From contig NZ_JAVIWJ010000001.1 of the NCBI RefSeq assembly GCF_034314105.1, positions 1,241,501-1,305,500 of the forward strand: a stretch of 64,000 nt of DNA. Reading direction: 5' to 3'. Positions 1 to 8,427 of this stretch are shown here, in pieces (positions within the stretch are counted from its first letter, which is position 1; the number at the start of each line of letters is the position of its first letter). The translations under genes and the position numbers were made by a program. The notes under the pieces were generated by a model. The model searched no databases and was not told where the DNA came from. It was given only the letters and a program-made list of their open reading frames with translations. Origin of the DNA: Pseudomonas sp. AB6 (GTDB lineage: Bacteria; Pseudomonadota; Gammaproteobacteria; Pseudomonadales; Pseudomonadaceae).

Positions 1-732
1 GCGGACTCCCGAGTGACGCACGACGGGCAGTTCGCTTCTGAGGATATATCCTTTGATCTGGCAGACGGTGCCACCCTTACCCAAGCCTCCGCAGCCGTTG
101 AGCGGGCCGTGGCCAAAATTGGCTTGCCGACCGACGTTATCGCGAAAATGGCGGGTACCGCAGACGCTTTCGCCGCTGCCCAAAAAACTCAACCGTTCAT
201 GATTCTGGGCGCGTTAGCGGTGGTGTATCTGGTGCTGGGCATTCTCTATGAAAGCTATATTCACCCCCTGACTATTCTTTCGACCCTGCCGTCAGCCGGA
301 GTGGGTGCCTTGCTTACCATCTACATGGTGGGCGGCCAATTCAGCCTGATCTCGTTGCTGGGCCTGTTTTTGTTGATCGGCGTGGTGAAGAAAAACGCCA
401 TTCTGATGATCGATTTGGCGCTGCAACTGGAGCGTGACCAAGGCATGAGCCCGATGGACTCGATCCGCAGCGCTTGCTTGCAACGGCTGCGACCGATATT
501 GATGACTACGTTAGCGGCGATTCTCGGGGCAGTGCCTTTATTGCTGAGCAGCGCTGAAGGAGCAGAAATGCGTCATCCATTGGGCCTGACCATTATCGGT
601 GGCCTGATCTTCAGTCAGATACTGACCCTCTACACCACCCCGGTGGTTTACCTTTATCTCGACCGTCTTCGCCATCGCGTCAATAAATGGCGTGGCGTGC
701 GTACTGATGCCGCATTGGAAACTCCGTTATGA
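1..732 (+). CDS. RND multidrug efflux transporter, C-terminal part (MuxC/MdtC-like)
   Basis: This is the last 243 residues of an inner-membrane RND pump that is cut by the window start; the frame is open from base 1. RND pumps use the proton gradient to export drugs through a periplasmic adaptor and an outer membrane channel. The visible part holds the end of the second periplasmic loop and the C-terminal transmembrane bundle. It includes the typical stretch GVVKKNAILMIDLA followed by an RLRPILMTTLAAILGAVPL helix, both hallmarks of the HAE1 family. Its stop overlaps the start of the next gene (outer membrane channel) by four bases (ATGA), so the two are co-translated. The order pump-channel with no further adaptor matches the end of muxABC-opmB/mdtABC operons. 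The MuxC assignment rests on this order and is not certain. Confidence 0.85.
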   Translation, partial: ADSRVTHDGQFASEDISFDLADGATLTQASAAVERAVAKIGLPTDVIAKMAGTADAFAAAQKTQPFMILGALAVVYLVLGILYESYIHPLTILSTLPSAGVGALLTIYMVGGQFSLISLLGLFLLIGVVKKNAILMIDLALQLERDQGMSPMDSIRSACLQRLRPILMTTLAAILGAVPLLLSSAEGAEMRHPLGLTIIGGLIFSQILTLYTTPVVYLYLDRLRHRVNKWRGVRTDAALETPL

Positions 733-2195
733 ACGACCGCCTGCACATCTCTTCCGTTTTTCAGCGGCCCGTGCACTGGCTCGGTACCGGCCTTTGCGTG
801 CTGCTGCTTAGTGCCTGCGCGGTCGGGCCGGACTATAAAAAACCGACTGTGACCACGCCCGTCCAATTCAAGCAGGCGCTGGGCTGGCGTCAAGCAACGC
901 CTAACGACGCGTTGAAGCGGGGTGCATGGTGGGAGGTTTATGGCGATGAGCAACTCAACGGGTTGGTGGAAAAGCTCAATACTTCCAACCAGACTGTCGC
1001 GCAATATGACGCTCAATATCGACAAGCCCAAGCGTTGGTCCGTAGCGCCCGCGGTGCTTTTTTTCCGACACTTGGTCTGACCACTACTAAAAACCGCTCT
1101 AGTCAGGGAATTGGCAGCAGCAGCTCAAGCCTGAGCAGTTCGAGCAGTGGCATCCGGGACACTTATAACGCTCAGTTGAATGTCAGTTGGGAAGCCGATA
1201 TCTGGGGAAAATTACGCCGCATAAGGGAAGCCGACCAGGCCAGTGCTCAGGCCAGTCTGGCTGATCTGGCATCTATGCGTCTGAGCCTGCAATCGCAACT
1301 GGTGCAGAATTATTTGCAGTTACGGGTAATCGATGAGCAGAAACGCTTGCTTGAGGCCACGGTAGAGGCTTACCAGCGTTCATTGACGACTACGCAAAAC
1401 CAATACCGTCATGGTGTTTCTGGGAAGGATGCGGTCGCGCAGGCGCAGACCCAGCTTAAAAGTACCCAAGCAGACTTGATTGACCTGATTTGGCAGCGCG
1501 CGCAGTTCGAGAATGCCATTGCGGTATTGATGGGACAAGCTCCGGCAGACTTCAGCCTGGCCGCCATCACCTCAGTTCCGGCACTGCCGGAGATACCGCT
1601 GCAAGTGCCTTCCCGGTTGCTTGAACGACGCCCCGACATCGCGGCGGCGGAACGGTCAGTGATGGCCGCTAACGCTAATATTGGCGTAGCAATAGCTGCT
1701 TACTATCCCGACTTGAGCTTGAGCATGAACGGCGGTTATAGCAGCTCCACATTCGCCAACTGGATCAGTCTGCCGAACCGCTTCTGGTCGGTCGGACCCC
1801 AGCTGGCGACCACATTGTTTGACGGTGGGCAACGTTCGGCTGAAGTCGATCGCACTGAGGCAGTCTACGATCAGACCGTGGCTCAATACCGACAAACCGT
1901 GCTGAACGGTTTTCAGGAAGTCGAAAACTATCTGGTCAAGCTCAAGGTCTATCAAGACGAAGCGGTGGTGCGCGCCGAAGCGTTAGACGCGGCGCGTGAG
2001 TCACTTCGCTTGACCAATAACCAGTACAAGGCTGGGTTGATCGCCTACCTGGACGTGGTAACGGTGCAAACCACGGCGTTAAGTAATGAAAGAAGCGTGC
2101 TGACCCTCCTGCAAAGTCGACTTATTGCTAGTGTTCAATTAATCGCCGCGTTGGGCGGTGGCTGGGATGCGGAAAATGGATTGACCCTCCGATAA
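729..2195 (+). CDS. Outer membrane efflux lipoprotein, NodT/OpmB-like
   Basis: TolC-type outer membrane channel of 488 residues, the usual length for the NodT family. It should form the trimeric exit duct for the RND pump encoded just upstream. The N-terminus has a lipoprotein signal with lipobox LLSAC followed by the conserved AVGPDYKKP start of this family. Two repeated OEP domains follow, with the typical LLERRPDIAAAERSVMAAN motif near residue 300. The serine-rich stretch around residues 120-140 is a low-complexity insertion in the first domain. The start ATG overlaps the stop of the pump gene, which fixes the start and shows translational coupling. OpmB is the P. aeruginosa equivalent in the muxABC-opmB operon. 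Confidence 0.9.
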   Translation: MNDRLHISSVFQRPVHWLGTGLCVLLLSACAVGPDYKKPTVTTPVQFKQALGWRQATPNDALKRGAWWEVYGDEQLNGLVEKLNTSNQTVAQYDAQYRQAQALVRSARGAFFPTLGLTTTKNRSSQGIGSSSSSLSSSSSGIRDTYNAQLNVSWEADIWGKLRRIREADQASAQASLADLASMRLSLQSQLVQNYLQLRVIDEQKRLLEATVEAYQRSLTTTQNQYRHGVSGKDAVAQAQTQLKSTQADLIDLIWQRAQFENAIAVLMGQAPADFSLAAITSVPALPEIPLQVPSRLLERRPDIAAAERSVMAANANIGVAIAAYYPDLSLSMNGGYSSSTFANWISLPNRFWSVGPQLATTLFDGGQRSAEVDRTEAVYDQTVAQYRQTVLNGFQEVENYLVKLKVYQDEAVVRAEALDAARESLRLTNNQYKAGLIAYLDVVTVQTTALSNERSVLTLLQSRLIASVQLIAALGGGWDAENGLTLR

Positions 2196-2366
2196 TCAAT
2201 CTTACGGTCAGGAATATTGCCCTTGCGGCTGGTATGCCTTAGTTATTTACTGAATCAACGCTTCGGATTCAACTAAACAGTCCGCGACTTCTTGTACAAG
2301 TTGAGTACACTATTAAGCTTTTATTTGGGCAAAATATTGTTATCCGCCCGGATCACGAGAAGCCGC

Positions 2367-4472
2367 ATGCTCATTGGTAACTACACACCATCGTTGGTCT
2401 TGATCTCCGTATTTGTGGCGATATTGGCCTCTTATACCGCGCTGGATCTGACCGGTCGGATTGCAACGGCAAAAGGGCGTGCCGCCTACATGTGGATAGG
2501 CGGTGGTGCATTGGCTATGGGCACCGGCGTGTGGTCGATGCATTTCATCGGGATGCTCGCGTTTCACCTGCCCATCGAATTAGGTTTTGATATACCAATT
2601 ACCCTGTTGTCGTTGTTAATTGCCATTCTCGCTTCCGGGTTCGCCCTTTGGCTGGTCAGTCAACCGCAGCTACCCTTACTGCAACTGGGTTTTGGCGCAT
2701 TGATTATGGGTGCCGGGATCAGTGGCATGCATTATTGCGGGATGGCCGCATTGCGCATGCAGCCCGGTATTGATTACGACCCTTTTCGTGTAACCCTTTC
2801 ACTGCTTATTGCTTTTAGTGCGTCGGCGGCGGCGCTGTGGACCGCTTTTCGTCTGCGTCAGCAGGCTCCCTATGTGCGCTTGATCCGCGCCGGAGCGGCA
2901 GTGTTTATGGGGGCGGCGATTGTCGGCATGCATTACACCGGCATGGCTGCGGCCACCTTTGCAGAGGGTAGTTTCTGTGGCGCAGTGGGCACCGGCTTAC
3001 GCTTCAACGGGCTGGACATGTTAGTCCTGATCACCAGCCTGGCGGTGCTGAGCATCGCCCTGCTTACGTCGGTTCTCGATGCGCGGCTGGAAGCGCGCAC
3101 CACTGTATTGTCCGATTCGCTCAGCATGGCCAATCAAGAGCTGACGCATTTGGCGTTGCATGACACGCTGACTGGTTTGCCAAATCGCGTTTTGCTGGCC
3201 GAACGTGTTGAACAGGCCATGCGCAAAGCTGATGAACATGGCGGCAGCTTCGCACTCATGTTTATGGACCTTGATGGCTTCAAACCTATAAATGATGCCT
3301 TTGGCCACTATCTTGGTGACCAGCTGTTGCGCCAGGTCGCATTACGGCTGCGCAAGGAACTCACTAGCCAAAATACCTTAGCGCGTATCGGCGGTGATGA
3401 GTTCGTGTTGCTGGTCGACTTAGGCGAGCGCGCTGACGTCACGGCATTCGCTTCCCGCCAGGTTGCCTTGATGAGCCAACCGTTTATTGTTGCCGAAAAC
3501 ACAGTGCAAATTTCTGCGAGCATTGGCATTGCTTTATATACCGGGAGCGGTGAGACGCAGCATGAGTTGCTGATGAATGCCGATGCCGCGATGTACCACG
3601 CTAAAGCGGCAGGAAAAAACGGCTTCAGCTATTTCGACGTTTCAATGAACACCAACGCGCGCAATCAATTGCAGTTGCTGCAGGACTTGCGTACCGGACT
3701 TAAAGAGCAACAGTTTTGCCTGTATTACCAGCCTAAATTCGATGCGCTGACGGGCCTGCCGATAGGGGCTGAAGCGCTATTGCGCTGGCAACATCCACAA
3801 CAAGGGTTACTGTTGCCTGACAAGTTTATTGGCTTGGCAGAAAAAACCGGTTTGATCATCCCTATCGGCGACTGGGTACTTAACGAAGCCTGTCGCCAGA
3901 TGCGTGTCTGGTACCAGCAGGGCTACACCCATTGGCGGATCGCGGTCAACCTCTCTGCGCTGCAGTTTTGCCATGCAGGTTTAGTCAGTAGCGTTGCCAC
4001 GGCGCTAGAACTGCATCAGTTGCCCGCCAATAGCCTGACATTGGAAATCACTGAAAGCACGGCCATGAGTGACGCCGATGCGAGCATGACGGTGCTTCGA
4101 CAGTTGGCGGGAATGGGCGTTGACTTGTCCATTGATGACTTCGGCACCGGCTATTCCAGCTTGATGTATCTTAAGCGTCTGCCAGCCAATGAAATCAAGA
4201 TCGACCGTGGCTTCGTTCGTGATTTGGAACATGACAGCGATGACGCCGCTATTGTCTCGGCCATCGTCTCCGTGGGTCAGGCGCTGGGCCTTCGCATCGT
4301 TGCCGAGGGGGTTGAAACCAACGTCCAGCAAAATTTTTTGACTCGTCTAGGCTGCGATTCACTGCAAGGTTTTCTGCTGGGGCATCCGCTTCCCGCCGAA
4401 GAATTCATGGCGGATATCCATGCCGCAGAAGCGCAGTCAGGTGAGCAGTCGCAAGTTATACCTGAGATGTGA
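2367..4472 (+). CDS. MHYT-GGDEF-EAL c-di-GMP signalling protein
   Basis: Membrane sensor with both diguanylate cyclase and phosphodiesterase domains. The N-terminal MHYT domain (about residues 1-220) has seven hydrophobic segments and three MH(F/Y)xGM motifs (MHFIGM, MHYCGM, MHYTGM), thought to bind a metal and sense a gas. A GGDEF domain follows with an intact RIGGDEFVLL loop; there is no RxxD inhibitory site five residues upstream. The EAL domain has EALLRW, DDFGTGYSSL and VAEGVET, so phosphodiesterase activity is likely intact. I chose ATG 2367 (MLIGNYTPSLVLIS), the usual start of this family, over an in-frame upstream TTG. It is monocistronic and convergent with the mocR gene. Which activity dominates cannot be told from sequence. 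Confidence 0.9.
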   Translation: MLIGNYTPSLVLISVFVAILASYTALDLTGRIATAKGRAAYMWIGGGALAMGTGVWSMHFIGMLAFHLPIELGFDIPITLLSLLIAILASGFALWLVSQPQLPLLQLGFGALIMGAGISGMHYCGMAALRMQPGIDYDPFRVTLSLLIAFSASAAALWTAFRLRQQAPYVRLIRAGAAVFMGAAIVGMHYTGMAAATFAEGSFCGAVGTGLRFNGLDMLVLITSLAVLSIALLTSVLDARLEARTTVLSDSLSMANQELTHLALHDTLTGLPNRVLLAERVEQAMRKADEHGGSFALMFMDLDGFKPINDAFGHYLGDQLLRQVALRLRKELTSQNTLARIGGDEFVLLVDLGERADVTAFASRQVALMSQPFIVAENTVQISASIGIALYTGSGETQHELLMNADAAMYHAKAAGKNGFSYFDVSMNTNARNQLQLLQDLRTGLKEQQFCLYYQPKFDALTGLPIGAEALLRWQHPQQGLLLPDKFIGLAEKTGLIIPIGDWVLNEACRQMRVWYQQGYTHWRIAVNLSALQFCHAGLVSSVATALELHQLPANSLTLEITESTAMSDADASMTVLRQLAGMGVDLSIDDFGTGYSSLMYLKRLPANEIKIDRGFVRDLEHDSDDAAIVSAIVSVGQALGLRIVAEGVETNVQQNFLTRLGCDSLQGFLLGHPLPAEEFMADIHAAEAQSGEQSQVIPEM

Positions 4473-4558
4473 AGTTCGTGGTTTTTCTTCGAAAATACCT
4501 GGATAGGTGGCAAAAAAACTGCGGTTAGGCTCCGCCAGGGGATACGTTATCTTTTCGC

Positions 4559-5968
4559 TCAGAACGAACGAATAATTCGCCCCAGGGTTTCCATGGCTTT
4601 CTCTGCTGTCTCGTTCCAAGGACTGCCGTAGTTAAGGCGGATACAGTTATTAAAGCGTTGGGTCGGTGAAAATATCGGCCCGGGGGCAATGCTGATGCCT
4701 TGGGCCAGGGCCATCTGAAACAACTTCAACGAATCCATTTGCTCGGGCAGTTCCAGCCACAGAAAGTAGCCGCCTGCGGGCTGGCTGACCCGGGTTTGTG
4801 CCGGGAAGTAGCGGACGATGGCGCTGAGCATGGCGGCTTGTTGCTCCTCCAGCGCGTAGCGCAGTTTACGCAGATGGCGGTCATAGCCGCCGTGTTGCAG
4901 GTAGTCGGCAATGGCTGCTTGGGCGGGCATTGACGCGCAGAGCGAGGTCATCAATTTGAGCCGCTCGACTTTTTGCGCGTAGCGTCCTGCGGCGACCCAG
5001 CCAATCCGATAGCCAGGCGCTAGGCTTTTGGCAAACGAGCCGCAGTGCATCACCAAACCATCGGTGTCGAACGCTTTAGCAGGTTTTGGCGCTTGGGAGC
5101 TGTAATACAATTCGGCATACACATCGTCTTCGATCAGGGGCACTTGATGTTGACGCAACAACTCCATCAATTGCCGCTTCTTGGCTTCGGGCATGGTTGC
5201 CCCCATAGGGTTCTGAAAACTGGTCATGCACCAACAGGCTTTGATCGGGTGGCGATCCAAGGTCTGGGCCAGTACCTCAAGATCGATACCATCACGAGGG
5301 TGAACCGGAATTTCAATCGCTTTGAGCTTGAGGCGCTCTAATACCTGCAAGCAGGCGTAAAACGCAGGGGCTTCGATGGCGACCAGATCGCCGGGCTCAG
5401 TCACAGCTTGTAGGCACAAGTTCAGCGCTTCAAGCGCGCCATTAGTGATGATTAATTCTTCCATGGGTAGCATCAAGCCGCAGACCATGTAGCGCAGAGC
5501 GATTTGCCGCCGTAGCTGGGGATGGCCGGGCGACATGTCAGTGACAACCATGCGCGGGTCCATGTCGCGCGCTGCACTGGCCAGCGAACGGGCCAACCGC
5601 TGCAAGGGAAACAACATAGGACTCGGAAATGCTGAACCAAACGGCACGGTTTGCGGGTCTTTAATTGAATCAAGCACCGAGAACACCAACTCGCTGACAT
5701 CCACCTCGGTGGACTCGCTGACCTGATGACTGATCACTGGTTCAGAAAACTGCCTAGGCGCGTTGTTAGTGACGAAATAGCCGGAGCGAGGCCTTGCCCT
5801 GATCAGCCCGCGACGCTCCAGCAAATAGTAAGCCTGGAACACCGTCGAAGGGCTGACGCCGTAAGACTGGCTTGCGTAACGCACCGAAGGTACTCGCTCG
5901 CCGGGCCCCAGCACCCCAGAGCGGATCAGTTCAGCGATGTCTTCGGCAAACTTTTCATAGCGTTTCAT
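4559..5968 (-). CDS. MocR-family regulator (GntR HTH fused to aminotransferase fold)
   Basis: PLP-binding transcription factor. A GntR winged helix-turn-helix occupies about residues 1-75 (RVPSVRYASQSYGVSPSTVFQAYYLLERRGLI). A class I aminotransferase-like domain follows, with the PLP lysine in GSFAKSLAPGYRIGW and the usual SFQNPMG and EDDVYAELYY motifs. MocR proteins use PLP or PLP-amino acid adducts to switch DNA binding. The start is uncertain: MKRYEKFAEDIAEL at 5968 begins exactly where the GntR domain begins, but in-frame ATGs at 6007 (better ribosome site) and 6028 (overlapping the ccoG stop) exist. It lies directly downstream of ccoG in the same direction, so both may share a transcript. 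The target is unknown. Confidence 0.85.
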   Translation of the reverse strand: MKRYEKFAEDIAELIRSGVLGPGERVPSVRYASQSYGVSPSTVFQAYYLLERRGLIRARPRSGYFVTNNAPRQFSEPVISHQVSESTEVDVSELVFSVLDSIKDPQTVPFGSAFPSPMLFPLQRLARSLASAARDMDPRMVVTDMSPGHPQLRRQIALRYMVCGLMLPMEELIITNGALEALNLCLQAVTEPGDLVAIEAPAFYACLQVLERLKLKAIEIPVHPRDGIDLEVLAQTLDRHPIKACWCMTSFQNPMGATMPEAKKRQLMELLRQHQVPLIEDDVYAELYYSSQAPKPAKAFDTDGLVMHCGSFAKSLAPGYRIGWVAAGRYAQKVERLKLMTSLCASMPAQAAIADYLQHGGYDRHLRKLRYALEEQQAAMLSAIVRYFPAQTRVSQPAGGYFLWLELPEQMDSLKLFQMALAQGISIAPGPIFSPTQRFNNCIRLNYGSPWNETAEKAMETLGRIIRSF

Positions 5969-6024
5969 CGGTGCTCGCTGGCTGACAATCGGTGGAAAAT
6001 AGTGCATGAACCGTTCCGAGATAA

Positions 6025-7437
6025 TCACCGATTGAGCGGCGCAACAAACCGGCTTTGTGCCAAGCTGCGGACACTGGAATCAGCATCGTCTACCACCTCA
6101 AAACTGATGCTCTGGGAACTGCTGGTCGGGTGGTCGGCGATCATCGCCACCGATACCGGAATGTCGATGATTTCCCCCGCCGCGAGACTGATTTGAGCCT
6201 TGCCGTGATACTCCAAGCCTGCACCCTCGACCAGCGCCAGATGATACTGCTGTGGCTGCTGAGTTTTGTTGATGATTTTCAGGCTATAGATATTTTCGAT
6301 CTGGCCTTGGCTATTTTCGCGGAACATACCTCGGTCCTTGCTGACGTCCAACGAGACCATCGGCCGCTCGACCAGCGACAACACCAGCGCGCCGATCATC
6401 AATGCCAACACCGCGCAATAGCCGATCAAGCGTGGCCGAAGCAGGTGGGTATGACCGCCTTCGAGGGTGCGTTCGGAGGTATATCTGACCAAGCCGCGTT
6501 CATAGCCCATTTTGTCCATGATCGAGTCGCAGGCGTCGATGCACGCTGCGCAGCCGATGCATTCCATCTGCAAACCGTCGCGGATGTCGATGCCGGTGGG
6601 GCAGACCTGCACGCACACTTGGCAATCTATGCAATCACCTAGCCCGACCGAGGAGGGCTCGACGTCACGTTTACGCGGGCCGCGATTTTCGCCACGTGCC
6701 GCGTCATAGGAAACGGTGAGGGTGTCTTTGTCGAACATCACGCTTTGAAACCGCGCATATGGGCACATGTGCATGCATACCGCTTCGCGCAGCCAGCCGG
6801 CATTGATATACGTCGCCGCCGCGAAGAACAGCACCCAGAACAAGCTGACACCGCTTAATTGCAGGGTCAGCATTTCTATGGCCAGTGGCCGAATCGGGGT
6901 GAAGTAGCCCACAAAGGTCAGGCCGGTCAAAACGCTGATCACCAGCCATAAGCCGTGCTTGGCGGATCGTCTCAGTAGTTTATTCACTCCCCACGGCGCG
7001 GCTTGTAGCTTGATCCGCTGATTGCGTTCGCCTTCGGTAAGTTTTTCGCACCACATGAAGATCCAGGTCCAGGAACTTTGTGGGCAGGTATAACCGCACC
7101 ACACGCGCCCGGCGAATACCGTGATAGCGAACAAACCAAAGGCGCAGATGATCAGCAGCGCAGACAACAGAATGAAATCCTGCGGCCAAAACGTCGCGCC
7201 AAAGATATGGAATTTGCTATCAGCCAGATCCCAGAGCACCGCTTGGCGGCCGCTCCAGTCCAACCATACCGTGCCGAAAAAAAGCAGGAACAGAAGTCCC
7301 GTCCCGCTCAAGCGCACAGTGCGGAACAGGCCGGTGAAACTGCGGGTGTGGATCAGTGTGTCGTTGGACCTGGCCTTTGATCTTGCACGGGAAGGTTCAA
7401 CCAATTCAATGATCTGGACGGGGATGCGCTCGCTCAT
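6025..7437 (-). CDS. ccoG: Cytochrome c oxidase accessory protein CcoG (FixG/RdxA)
   Basis: Polyferredoxin-like membrane protein of 470 residues that helps assemble cbb3 oxidase, by handling copper for the CcoN subunit. After a short cytoplasmic start come several transmembrane helices, with GRVWCGYTCPQSSW and the PYARFQSVMFD motif. A ferredoxin-like region carries two 4Fe-4S cysteine sets (CIDCQVCVQVCP and CIGCAACIDACD). The C-terminus is a periplasmic Ig-like CcoG domain. The length is normal. It sits alone, away from the ccoNOPQ operon, which happens in some pseudomonads. The next gene on this strand is a MocR regulator. Confidence 0.93.
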   Translation of the reverse strand: MSERIPVQIIELVEPSRARSKARSNDTLIHTRSFTGLFRTVRLSGTGLLFLLFFGTVWLDWSGRQAVLWDLADSKFHIFGATFWPQDFILLSALLIICAFGLFAITVFAGRVWCGYTCPQSSWTWIFMWCEKLTEGERNQRIKLQAAPWGVNKLLRRSAKHGLWLVISVLTGLTFVGYFTPIRPLAIEMLTLQLSGVSLFWVLFFAAATYINAGWLREAVCMHMCPYARFQSVMFDKDTLTVSYDAARGENRGPRKRDVEPSSVGLGDCIDCQVCVQVCPTGIDIRDGLQMECIGCAACIDACDSIMDKMGYERGLVRYTSERTLEGGHTHLLRPRLIGYCAVLALMIGALVLSLVERPMVSLDVSKDRGMFRENSQGQIENIYSLKIINKTQQPQQYHLALVEGAGLEYHGKAQISLAAGEIIDIPVSVAMIADHPTSSSQSISFEVVDDADSSVRSLAQSRFVAPLNR

Positions 7438-7668
7438 AGTAAGTACTCATCAGCCTCGATCAGGCCAATGAACTATGGGCGCGCAACTGGTTGCATAACA
7501 GACTCAGGTATTTGAATAAAAAGCAGATCAGATAGGCCATTTGTCCTAGGGATTTGCTAGGTTTTAAAGCATTTAGATGCCGGTAGGTCCGAACCTTTTG
7601 GTGAGAATTGCCGCTGGGTACGCCTGACACACCGCCTCCGTCGGCAAGCCAATTGCAACAGAACTCCT

Positions 7669-7890
7669 TCAATCCACCACGGTATGGTGCCGTTTATCCA
7701 GAGCGCCTAACACCGTCAATGAATCCGCCTCGTCTTCGGTAATGGACACGCTTTGGCCGTCGATTTGGGCTTCAGACATGTGCGTGGCGTCATTGGTAAT
7801 GATCACTACCTCGATAATGGGGCTTTCATAGCGCACCTCTTCAATGACGGCGGAGCAGTGCTCGCGGGTGTTGTCAAATTGCAATGGCAT
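7669..7890 (-). CDS. DUF3203 family small protein
   Basis: Protein of 73 residues that I recognise as the Pseudomonas-specific DUF3203 family (start MPLQFDNT, then beta-strand-rich sequence and an ITEDEADSLTVLGA segment). Its function is unknown. It is acidic and has no signal peptide or membrane segment. A good Shine-Dalgarno (GAGAGGAAAA) precedes the ATG at 7890. It is followed by 231 bases without a convincing gene before ccoG. Confidence 0.75.
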   Translation of the reverse strand: MPLQFDNTREHCSAVIEEVRYESPIIEVVIITNDATHMSEAQIDGQSVSITEDEADSLTVLGALDKRHHTVVD

Positions 7891-7988
7891 GGTTGTTTTC
7901 CTCTCAGTGCTTCACTAGCGTCTGCCCTCGCTATACGACAAACCTCGCGACTGAAGGCCTAAGGTTTGGTCGCACTTAAGGGCATTAG

Positions 7989-8159
7989 TCATAAAAACGC
8001 TTTGCCAAGAATTGCCGGCGATTGCTCGGGAGGTGGATCACCTTTGGGCGGCTCCATCACGGGTGGCATTGTCGGGGGTTCCTTCCCGGGCGGTGGCGTC
8101 GGCAAAGCAGGGTCGTCGATCATTGGGTCAGGCGTTTCGGGCGGGATAGGGATGTTCAT
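7989..8159 (-). CDS. Small proline-rich protein (56 aa)
   Basis: Short gene read by hand. It starts at ATG 8159 (MNIPIPPETPDPMIDDP) and ends at TGA 7989. A near-perfect ribosome site (GAGGAGG) lies seven bases before the ATG. The product is very rich in proline (roughly a third of residues), with repeated PP and PPP runs, and ends in ILGKAFL. It has no signal peptide and must be unstructured. I recall similar short Pro-rich proteins in other pseudomonads but no function. It lies 98 bases upstream of the DUF3203 gene on the same strand and may be co-transcribed. The opposite-strand frame here is glycine-rich and is a shadow. Confidence 0.6.
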   Translation of the reverse strand: MNIPIPPETPDPMIDDPALPTPPPGKEPPTMPPVMEPPKGDPPPEQSPAILGKAFL

Positions 8160-8427
8160 TGGGCTACCTCCTCATTGCTATGTGTCAAGGTTTAACAGGT
8201 GAACGGTTCGACCACATCCAATGGGTAAATGATGCTCGCATCCGACGAAGAGCCGTCTACGCTCACCCTCGCACCCAAACCCTTTTGAACTTTTTCCGCC
8301 CGTCCACGTTCGGAAACTATGCGGCCCCGTGAGGTGGAACAGCGCAGGATGGGCTCGCTCTTTCTTTTTAATTGTGTGATTTTTTGCCGGAGAGCGTCTT
8401 TTATAAGGGCGTGAGGAGTGATGCTCG
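8160..8427. other. Intergenic region between divergent genes, promoter region of glgE
   Basis: 268 bases between the small Pro-rich gene and glgE. It must hold the divergent promoters, but I see no convincing operator. A Shine-Dalgarno (GAGGAG) precedes the glgE ATG. Confidence 0.4.

Noticed and set aside
7460..7672. Minus-strand 70-codon frame between ccoG and DUF3203
   Set aside because: Starts with TTG overlapping the DUF3203 stop, unusual residue mix (many Cys/Leu), no recognisable family; likely chance.
7966..8202. Plus-strand glycine-rich frame
   Set aside because: Exactly opposite the proline-rich gene that has a strong ribosome site; a mirror of CCN codons.
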